A stretch of DNA of 64,000 bases from Pseudoips prasinana. Taxonomy: Eukaryota > Arthropoda > Insecta > Lepidoptera > Nolidae. The notes under the pieces are model-generated. The model saw nothing but the letters and a program-made list of their open reading frames with translations, did not search any database and was not told where the DNA came from. Positions 35,501 to 42,122 of this stretch are shown one piece after another (positions within the stretch are counted from its first letter, which is position 1; the number at the start of each line of letters is the position of its first letter). The position numbers were made by a program, and so were the translations under genes. Location of the stretch: the NCBI GenBank assembly GCA_951640165.1, contig OX621257.1, positions 15,883,201-15,947,200 on the forward strand, written 5' to 3'.

Positions 35501-38500
35501 CAAAGAAATATATATCACCTTCGTATTCGCCTCCGTTAACCTCCGCATCCGCGGAGGCGAAATTGTCGCCTTCGCATCCGCCTCCGCTAAAGAAGGCCTC
35601 CGTTACATCCCTACTCTCAACCAGTATTTTGTTAATTGAACCAATAATCACCTGAGCCGATATTATTCTGTTTGGTACAGGCGCTGTCGGCGCGACGCTA
35701 GCGAGGACTACTTCGGTCACGTGGGGGCGGTGCGCTGTATGGTGGAGGGTGGTGGGGATGTGGCCTTTGTGCGACACACCGCCCCAGCGGAAGTGTCCTC
35801 GGGCAGACGTCGCGAGTGGTGGGCTCGGGACCTGCTGCCCGATGACCTACAGCTACTGTGTCCTGATGGTAAGTTCATATAGAGTGGGACTCCGCACCAC
35901 ACCAGCAGAAGTGTCGTAATTAAAGAACATAATAATATCCTGAGACATTATTTACACACGGCCATCTGGTCCCAAACTAAGCAAAGCTTGTACTGTGGAA
36001 ACCAGACAACTGTTAAATTACATATACTACTTTTCTTTGTTGCAAAATCCGAAGACTCAACAGAGTTTCAGAACCTTCATTAGTAGTTTAAGTTAATAAT
36101 GATAATATACTGGGACATTATTCACACGGCGATCGGATCCCAAACTGAGCAGAGCTTGTACTATGGAAACCAGATAACTGATATACTACATATACTATGT
36201 TCCTTTTGGAAATACATACTTATATAGATATTACACCCAGAATCAGGACAAACAGACATGTTCATCCACACAAATATCTGTCCTGGGTGGGAATCGAATC
36301 CACGACCTGCGGCGTGCAAAGGAAGCATTTACCCCAACCGCGCTCTGCTCCGCACCAGCAAAAGTGTCGTAGTTAAATAACATATGGAGCTACTACGTTT
36401 CGTTATTACGGGTCAGAAAAAAATACCTAAGATTATAATCATTATTTCTTTCTGAGAATAAATATTCTGTTACAACCTTCTTCCCCTGCTAATACAACTT
36501 CAACCTTATTCCTACTAATACAAAGCATATTTGCCGTGTGTTTTCCGGCCTAGAAAGAATAACAGGTCCACACCATACCATCCCGTAGGTGTCGTAAAAG
36601 ACGACTCAGAGAGACAGCAGGTAGTCGGGCAACAGCGCCACCTGTGTACTAGCTACCACCTAACTGCGGTCGCCAACTCGCTTGTTAAGAGGCCTATTAC
36701 AGTCCACTAGCGCCGCCAATCGAAAAAATGTCATAACTCGTAAATAGAATCAAAAATACAAAATATGGTCTATTATTACTGTAGAAAAGGCAATAACGTA
36801 AATTTATAACACATTGCCAACACTTGAAATATAGCTGTTTAGCTAAATCGTGCATTTGTAACAAAAACGGCCGTTTATGTTTTGAATGCACGATTTAGCT
36901 AAACAGCTATATTTCAAGTGTTGATAAGGTGTTATACAATTACGTTATTGCCTTTTCCACAGTAATAATAGAACATATTTTGTATTTTTGATTCTATTTA
37001 CGAGTTATGACATTTTTTCGATTGGCGGCGCTAGTGGACTGTAATAGGCCTCTTAAGCGCAGTGTATACGGCAATTCCTTCCAAAAGGCAATGTTATAGA
37101 AAATTTTATATATATTATACAAAAATTTCAGTACAGGTAGGTACAAAATAGAACTAATTGGGTGCTAAAAATACGTGGGAGAATTTTTCAATTACAAGAG
37201 TTGGTCCCGTCATTATGACGTTTATACAATTTTGGGGGAGGACTAGGTCCAGCTGATGATGATGACGTCAAAGTATACAAAAATCAATTGATCCATACGT
37301 GCAACTGCTACTATGATGGCGTGGATGGTAAATGCTTGCTATTCGCGCCGCAGGTTGTGGTTTCGATTCCCACCCAGGACAGATATTTGTGTGCATGTAC
37401 ATCGTCTGTTTGTCCTGAATCTGGGTGTAATTATGTATGTATGTATGTTATGTATGTATTAAATTTTTATTTTATAGCATTATTCGCAATGCAAAGCGTT
37501 TATCTAATCTCATAATTGGGAAATCATAAATTCAACCGTCCGGCGTTCAATCCTAAATTTGATCTGCCGGCGTGTATCGTTCGTAGCTTAACGCAGAGCG
37601 CCTACCCCGGATTGGTAGATGGTGCAGGTTCGAGACCCGCCGGACGATTGCATTTATGATTTCCCAATTTTGAGATAAGTATGTATTTACAAAAGAAAAG
37701 TAATATATCGGTTATCTGGTTTACATAGTAATGTAATGTCCCAGGATATTATTATAATTATGGAAAATAATAAATCTTTCTTATCTTCTCCTACCAGGTA
37801 CACGTGGAAAAATGCATGAATATGAGCACTGCAACTTGGGCAAAGTACCTGGCTCTGTACTGATGGGACGACCTAACCACACTGAGTTGGACACATATTC
37901 TAATCTCATGGTCTACGCGCAGCAGTTCTATGGTTCTGTAACTTCAGATGAATTCAGGTAAATGTAACTCTGCTGCAATAAGCATTCCTTCAGCTGGGTA
38001 TTATTGGGACCATGTAACCACACTTAGTTATATACGTATCTAACCTCATGGTCTATGCGTAGCAGTTCCATGTCCTGTGACTTCTACTGGATTAGGGTGA
38101 ATATTAGACTCTGCTTCATTAAGTACTGCAACCTTTTTTTTGTTGTTCGTGGTACCTTTTATACGTTTGGAAAAACGACAGGGTATGTGGGAGTCCCTGG
38201 GGTTACCCACTAAAACCACCATGGTAGCCTAGCCTTTCAGTACTGTCTCCAGCTCGTTATTGATGGGACAACCTGACCACACTGATAACTTAGAATAGAC
38301 TTACGTATTTAAACCTTATCTCTAACTCTTATCCTTCTAACACACTAATTCCACAATTAACAGCCAAACACAGTCGCCGTACGAATATAACATACTTTAA
38401 GATTCCAAAATACTCTAAAATGAGGTTAAGATATTGATGGCATAGAATATCGTCACCCTTCTTCATCCTGTGGGGGACGTAGAAGTCGTCCAGAGGGAAT

Positions 38501-39040
38501 ATCACTCAGAGTACGGGCAACAGTGACTCTGCTACTATACTGCAATGACCAGCCCGTCTACCAAAACGTGGCGATTATGGCATTTACAAATTGCGATCGC
38601 CAACCCGTCTGCCAAGCGTGGCGATTATGGCATATACATCCAAATGATGGACACATCTCGATTATGCATATCTTTTATAATATAATATATTGGTACATAT
38701 TTTGGGGAAGCCTTTGTCCAGCAGTGGAAGTCGTTCCGCTGATGATGTGGTAAATTGTTTTGTGTACAGCTTCAGCATGTTTTACTCGCTGCCGCCGTAC
38801 TCCGACCTGATCTTCAGCGACGTGGCCGTGCGCCTGGCGCCGCTGGCGCACGGCGCGCGCTCGGCCGAGCTGGTGGCCGGGCCCGCGCTCGTGCGCGCCG
38901 CCCGCATCGTGTCCTGCGACGCGCCGCAAGCCTCCTACTACGTCGCCTCAGACCCCGAGTTCTTATCTCATGCGTACAAGACTGGTGTTATAGGGCATCT
39001 TATAGCTGCGACCATCTTTCTCCTTGTTTTATTCCGTTAA
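20566..39040 (+). CDS. Transferrin-family protein, melanotransferrin-like, membrane-anchored
   Basis: Sixteen exons join in frame to 857 aa: 20566-20608, 21751-21950, 23278-23400, 23896-24057, 26396-26529, 26956-27122, 28120-28264, 28955-29158, 29288-29396, 29849-30031, 31445-31615, 32140-32309, 33977-34120, 35681-35868, 37798-37957, 38770-39040. The N-terminal about 18 residues form a signal peptide. Two transferrin lobes follow (N-lobe exons 2-10, C-lobe 10-16), each with the Asp-containing strand, the '(Y)YAVAVV' strand, the anion-binding loop and the 'G[DV].AFVR' strand. The C-terminus is hydrophobic ('[14 protein letters not shown]'), fitting a GPI or membrane anchor as in insect Tsf2/Tsf3. 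By eye, several iron ligands are replaced in both lobes, which favours a non-iron-binding paralogue such as Tsf3. Exon 12's end is amplified in tandem in intron 12. Confidence 0.93.
21455..21720 (+). mobile_element. SINE family 3 copy
   Basis: In transferrin intron 1. Shares 'cattttatagtgcacaagtg', 'caggagcactttct' and 'tctctgaggcac' with copies at 31265-31440 and 31715-32045. It lacks the tRNA-like end seen in the last of these, so it is truncated. Confidence 0.65.
22300..22645. repeat. Nested palindromes around a short dispersed repeat
   Basis: Palindrome A (about 22317-22364) has arms 'cagataatactgttacctac'. Palindrome B (about 22567-22613) has the same arm but its centre reads in the opposite orientation. 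B is enclosed by a second inverted pair ('ataattgtcttcaaatattc', 22549 and 22617-22648). Between A and B sits an intact copy (22378-22548) of the 'gctgtgccccgcggtgttac' family. Confidence 0.75.
22985..23110 (+). repeat. Fragment of a dispersed 3' repeat
   Basis: Carries 'ctccctggtgtatccctta', which recurs at 57482-57500; relatives lie at 36540-36660 and 57478-57580. A likely tail of a lepidopteran non-LTR family. Confidence 0.4.
24185..24535 (-). mobile_element. tRNA-like element with a filled loop
   Basis: On the minus strand it carries 'gtatcgttcgtagcttaacg' and 'cgcctaccccggattggtag' as in the copy at 37460-37690, but the B-box half is missing. The far end keeps 'gcgaataatgca' and 'acgctttgcattg'. 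Central sequence has diverged or been replaced. Confidence 0.6.
25602..26088. mobile_element. Foldback element in transferrin intron 4
   Basis: Arms of about 165-175 bp (25602-25778 and 25918-26088) share 'acatgttctgactatttaca', 'agcgcttttttaaagtctac' and 'gtgaataaaaacct' in inverse orientation around a roughly 140-bp centre. A single decayed arm of the same family lies at about 24585-24700. No coding frame. Confidence 0.75.
26102..26226. mobile_element. Palindromic MITE
   Basis: Ends 'aatagatgaagtataaaaat' and the inverse 'tttttattcttcatctatt'. The core 'ccatttatgacgtcaa' is shared, inverted, with the element at 6667-6886. Directly abuts the foldback element. Confidence 0.65.
27300..27520 (-). 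pseudogene. Non-LTR element RNase H tail remnant
   Basis: The minus frame contains a '[18 protein letters not shown]' helix, then Cys-Trp-Thr-Cys, then '[10 protein letters not shown]', the C-terminal part of RNase H in R1/Jockey elements. It is short and isolated in transferrin intron 6, antisense to the gene. Confidence 0.6.
27775..28065 (+). mobile_element. SINE family 1 (tRNA-derived)
   Basis: Starts with a tRNA-like head with B box 'gagttcgatttccac', then 'cagatatttgtgcgcatgaa', 'tctgggtgtaac', 'aagtatgtatttaca', 'catagtacaagctctgct' and 'tgtcccaggatattattat'. The same order is found at 37300-37770 and 50490-50760. Confidence 0.75.
29410..29745 (+). repeat. Two short RTE-tailed dispersed repeats
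   Basis: 'gctgtgccccgcggttttac' (29415) and 'gctgtgctccgtggttttta' (29460), followed by 'ttatagcctgtgttaatcca', 'aaattttattacaatcgctg' and 'gaagtaacaaacatacaaac'. Copies of this family also lie at about 34720, 35100, 39105/40556, 52680 and 53056. Confidence 0.65.
30119..30191. repeat. Near-perfect palindrome
   Basis: Arms of 35 bp ('aattttagttttgacaatta...') with a 3-base centre. In transferrin intron 10, about 90 bp after the exon. Confidence 0.85.
30200..30455 (-). mobile_element. SINE family 1, minus strand, intact tRNA-like head
   Basis: Read on the minus strand from 30455: A box 'tagcctagttggtag' and B box 'ggggttcgaatcccgg', then the body 'caaatatttgtgtgatgagc' and the tail 'aatacaagctttgcttagtt'. 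The promoter boxes are well preserved, unlike most other copies here. Confidence 0.8.
30550..31115 (+). pseudogene. CR1/L2-like non-LTR 3' fragment
   Basis: A 92-codon frame (30576-30854) ends '[20 protein letters not shown]', typical of the RT C-terminus of CR1/L2-type elements. The 3' UTR ends in 'gattctgattctgat' (31100), the tandem tail characteristic of that group. Strongly 5'-truncated. Confidence 0.75.
31160..31266. mobile_element. Palindromic MITE
   Basis: Arms of about 35 bp: 'acgaatttatacaatccatt' and its inverse, with a 37-bp centre. Directly followed by a SINE family 3 fragment (31265-31440). Confidence 0.7.
31265..31440 (+). mobile_element. SINE family 3 fragment
   Basis: 'acatattacagtgcacaagt', 'gtgcactttatatgatccga' and 'gaccggaatgaggtcag'. 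Ends within 5 bp of the exon 11 acceptor, so the insertion may supply part of the intron's 3' end. Confidence 0.6.
31715..32040 (-). mobile_element. SINE family 3 with tRNA-derived head
   Basis: Minus strand from 32038: 'gcctcgttggtctagcggta' (A box) and 'ggtccgggttcaaatcccgg' (B box), then the body ending with 'tgtgcactataatatgtccc'. The head looks like a tRNA but lacks a pairing acceptor stem, so it is called a SINE, not a tRNA gene. Confidence 0.75.
32226..33742 (+). repeat. 99-bp tandem array of an exon end plus splice donor
   Basis: About 15.4 copies start at 32226, 32325, 32421, 32520, 32619, 32718, 32817, 32916, 33015, 33114, 33213, 33312, 33411, 33510, 33609 and 33700. Copy 1 is the last 84 coding bases of transferrin exon 12 plus 15 bases of intron ('gtaagaacaataata'). 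Almost every copy keeps 'gattaggtaaga', a strong donor. Reading through any donor meets TAA in frame. Copies differ by a few bases, so expansion is recent. Confidence 0.97.
34286..34450. mobile_element. hAT-like MITE
   Basis: Ends 'cagtgttttacaacgtg' and 'aaggttgaaaaacactg', with 'ccccttagggggtcg' and 'gttagggggtcgcgaaat' inside, as in non-autonomous hAT families. Flanking 8-mers are similar but not identical (atttataa / attttata). Confidence 0.65.
34715..35395 (+). repeat. Two short dispersed repeats with an internally deleted SINE between them
   Basis: 34720-34880 ('actgaaccgatttaaatgaa', 'ggacataggctac') and 35090-35390 ('aaatggctagaccgattttg', ending 'gcgggcacagctagt'). Between them, 34907-34990 is a SINE family 1 copy whose tRNA head ('gtcaccgtagcctagttggt') is fused directly to its tail ('catagtacaagctttgctta'). 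Confidence 0.6.
35425..35625. repeat. GC-rich degenerate short repeats
   Basis: Runs of 'cctccgcatccgcggaggcg', 'gcctccgttaac' and 'tcgcatccgcctccgcta' in transferrin intron 13. Possibly the end of a MITE family. The long minus frame over this stretch is compositional. Confidence 0.4.
35925..36360 (-). mobile_element. Two SINE family 1 copies
   Basis: Tails 'gcaaagcttgtactgtggaa' (35980) and 'gcagagcttgtactatggaa' (36152). The second continues to a full body and a tRNA-like head with B box 'gtgggaatcgaatccacgac' (36288). Confidence 0.65.
36535..36665 (+). repeat. Dispersed 3' repeat fragment
   Basis: 'gccgtgtgttttccggcc', 'ccgtaggtgtcgtaaaagac' and 'gtagtcgggcaacagcg'; matches the inverted copy at 57478-57580. 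Confidence 0.5.
36689..37052. mobile_element. Long palindromic MITE flanked by TTAA
   Basis: Arms of about 175 bp begin 'gaggcctattacagtccact' and are nearly perfectly inverted around a roughly 20-bp centre ('acaaaaacggccgtttatg'). TTAA lies on both sides (36685-36688, 37053-37056), as in piggyBac-type insertions. No coding frame. In transferrin intron 14. Confidence 0.8.
37300..37770 (+). mobile_element. SINE family 1 interrupted by a tRNA-like element
   Basis: SINE head and body at 37300-37450 ('tggtttcgattcccacccag', 'ctgggtgtaatt'), tail resuming at about 37675 ('aagtatgtatttacaaaaga', 'tgtcccaggatattattat'). The insert is the element at 37455-37675. Confidence 0.7.
37455..37678 (+). mobile_element. 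Element with inverted ends and a pol III-like promoter
   Basis: Inverted ends of about 38 bp ('ctcataattgggaaatcata' and the inverse 'tatgatttcccaattttgag') enclose a tRNA-like core: 'tcgtagcttaacgcagagcg' (A box), 'cgcctaccccggattggtag', 'ggttcgagacccgcc' (B box matches consensus). Second copy at 24185-24535. Confidence 0.65.
38455..38660 (+). repeat. Unassigned repeat near the last transferrin intron end
   Basis: A phrase like 'cccgtctaccaaaacgtggcgattatggcat' occurs twice (about 38550 and 38605, within the 20-base parts 'aacgtggcgattatggcat' and 'agcgtggcgattatggcat'); 'agtgtggcgattatggtat' recurs at 53766. Probably non-LTR 3' debris. Confidence 0.45.
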
Positions 39041-39096
39041 AATAGATTTTTTTATGCTATACCTTACAAATTATAAATTTACAGATGTACTAAATT

Positions 39097-40685
39097 ATGT
39101 CATACTGGCAGTGCCCCGCGGTTTTACCTGCGATAATCTTTATAAATTATAGCCTATGTGTTAATCCAGGGTGTCAACTGTGTGCGTCACGATTGCTCCG
39201 CCACGTTATCCAAACAGAAAAAGAAATCGCTATATTTTTTGTCAAAATTAGTCAAAATCGAAAGGTACAAACCAAAACTTTGTCAAAGAAGAAATAAAGA
39301 AGTTACAGGGGTTTTAAGTTGGCCGCGCGAACGTAACGTGCACGATTGCGCGGCCATGGAGATCTCAGTAACTACTTGGGATAGAGATCTAAATCTTTTT
39401 GTTAATTGAACATTTCATTTGTCAACAATTGTCAAAAAAAAAAATTATAAGACTAGGATCAATATTTCACGAAATATTCACCTTGGAAGTTATGGCCGCG
39501 CAATCGTGCACTTGATGTTTCTTTAATCTCGATTATTTCTCAAAACTTAAGATATCATACAGTAAAACTGTTACTAGAAGAAAGGTTTGAATATGTCAAA
39601 GGAACCGAAAGCATTTAATGCCACCAAAGTTTATTTAAACTGACGAAATCAAGGCAAAACAAAAGTTACGTGGCCGCGCAATCGTAACGTTACTTTGAAC
39701 GCTGATATCTCATTATCTATAATTGTTAAGATTTCGGTGTTAACATCCATTTATTCGTAATATTAACCTAATCAGATTGACATAGCGTTTTAACCTCAGG
39801 ACAATTTGCTACGCGTGTAATGTCATAAATTTAAAGGATATCCCCATATTTAACAGAAATTATGGTCACTCTACTCAAACATTATAAGAGATATTATCAA
39901 TTTTGAGATTACACGCGTAGAAAATTGTCCTGAGGTTAAAACGCTATGTCAATCTGATTAGGTTAATATTACGAATAAATGGATATTAACACTGAAATCT
40001 TAACAATTATAGATAATGAGATATCAGCGTTCAAAGTAACGTTACGATTGCGCGGCCACGTAACTTTTGTTTTGCCTTGATTTCGTCAGTTTAAATAAAC
40101 TTTGGTGGCATTAAATGCTTTCGGTTCCTTTGACATATTAAAACCTTTCTTCTAGTAACAGTTTTACTGTATGATATCTTAAGTTTTGAGAAATAATCGA
40201 GATTAAAGAAACATCAAGTGCACGATTGCGCGGCCATAACTTCCAAGGTGAATATTTCGTGAAATATTGATCCTAGTCTTATAATTTTTTTTTGACAATT
40301 GTTGACAAATGAAACGTTCAATTAACAAAAAGATTTAGATCTCTATCCCAAGTAGTTACTGAGATCTCCATGGCCGCGCAATAGTGCACGTTACGTTCGC
40401 GCGGCCAACTTAAAACCCCTGAACTTCTTTATTTCTTCTTTGACAAAGTTTTGGTTTGTACCTTTCGATTTTGACTAATTTTGACAAAAAATATAGCGAT
40501 TTCTTTTTCTGTTTGGATAACGTGGCGGAGCAATCGTGACGCACACGTGTCAACTAACTGCATACCAAATTTTATTGAAATCACTCCAGCCGTTTAGACA
40601 TGAAGAAGTAACAAACACACACACACACACACACACACACCCACAAACGTTCGCTTTTATAATATTAGTGTGATAAAAGCAGTTA
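39097..40685 (+). repeat. Short dispersed repeat split by a foldback element
   Basis: 'gtgccccgcggttttacctg' to 'gtgtcaact' (39179), then continuing at 40547 with the duplicated 'gtgtcaact' and 'aactgcataccaaattttat', 'gaagtaacaaacacac' and an (AC)n run to about 40641. Confidence 0.8.
39180..40546. mobile_element. Large foldback element with a 9-bp target duplication
   Basis: 1367 bp. Arms of about 640 bp start 'gtgtgcgtcacgattgctcc' and are mirrored at the right end; the centre is about 85-90 bp (39818-39905). The 9-bp 'gtgtcaact' is duplicated exactly on both sides. Each arm contains several 'cgattgcgcggccat'-type motifs about 100-300 bp apart. No transposase frame. A 9-bp duplication with long inverted ends fits non-autonomous Mutator-like (MULE) elements. 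It lies downstream of the transferrin stop codon. Confidence 0.85.
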
Positions 40686-42122
40686 TTAATTGTAAAGCAA
40701 TTCATCCTGTTATAACCCTGATGACATCTGCTAATTGTATATATGCTTTGATCAACATATTACTTCACTTTTGACATGGTTACAAGTATAAACAATATGT
40801 CTATTTTGTACAGACGCCAACACATAGGACAATGTTATAATATCACAGATACATAGTATAATTATGTATAGCAGCTTTGATAAGTCGGTGGCTGCTTGTA
40901 GCTTCTATTGTGAGTTAAGTTCCGTCCAAAATCTTAATAGTTTATAAGTACTGACAGCTATGTTTTCTGATAAAAAAAATAAGACTTACATGTAAATTCT
41001 ATGGTCTACATTAATAATCCGTATAGCAGCTAATTTAGATATATTTTAGGTTCAAAGTCCATGTTTCCAAGTGAGTTGTGTAGATTGTAAGATTAAGTAA
41101 TTATAGGTCTACTCTATGATTTTTACAACATTTAAGTTTAAGTAACATTTACTAAAGACCGCACAATCCGTCCAAGTGTGCCTAGACTTAAGTATTATTA
41201 AGTACATGAAGGCAGTTTGTATTTTATTTTTGTAAGATCAATCTTATGTATTATTCTGTAGTTAAAGATTTGATATATTATGTATGTGATAATATTACTA
41301 CTAGGAGATCAGACGCCACTTTTTACGCAATATATATTTTTTCAATGAAATCATAGATTAATTAACAATAAGAATGTATATAAAAAATATGTAATGTAAT
41401 GTAATGTTCTTTCTGTGGTGCCTACCACAGAAAGAACACAAATTGACAGTTTGCGTTCTTGACCAATTTGTGTAGACTGATGTATTTCCATTACTTCAAC
41501 TGGTAGCATGTGAATGATGCAATGTTTTTCCAATCTTATGTTGTATCAGCATTTTTTTTATATATTTATTTGTGTAAAATGCCTTTACTATAGAAATATT
41601 TGTTTGGCGGCTATAACTTTTTACATTCCAATTTTGTCTGCAATTATTACCCTAGTGTATACAGTAATTCCGACCTTGATGACCATACTTTACTTTCTGT
41701 ACTTTCTGAAAGATACTTTCAGAAAGAAAGAGAGAGAAGAGAAAATGCTGTATCACTATCAGATGGTTCCTTTATTATAATAAACATTATTTTGCAATTC
41801 AATTTTAATAATTAGTCAGGTAATTAAATATCCATATTTTTATTGGAAACTTTCCATGAACATGTTCCTCAGATAATATTTATAACCATACATAGCATTT
41901 TTTTTAAATAAGTATGTTTAGGTCTCTAGTAAGAAGTTATTTGTTATTTTATGTAAGACAGCTATAATTAATCCATCCATGTTTGCCTTGTATTACTGTT
42001 ATTCAGTAGATAGTTGTATTTTATTTTAACCTCATGCAGAAGAATCTCTTTTATACATTTTTCACTAGACAATAAAATATTTGAAAAGAAATTATGATTT
42101 AATTTATTTAACACTCTTATAA
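40686..42122. other. Intergenic, transferrin 3' to TERT 3'
   Basis: No further exon recognised. A small hairpin at 41406-41437 ('ttctttctgtggtgcctacc'). A reverse AATAAA signal for TERT lies at 42103-42108, 15 bp beyond its stop. Confidence 0.4.

Noticed and set aside
35412..35902. 121-codon minus-strand open frame
   Set aside because: Half is antisense to transferrin exon 14 and half is low-complexity GC-rich repeat.
38675..38929. Minus-strand open frame opposite the last transferrin exon
   Set aside because: It is the antisense shadow of a GC-rich coding exon and has no recognisable domain.
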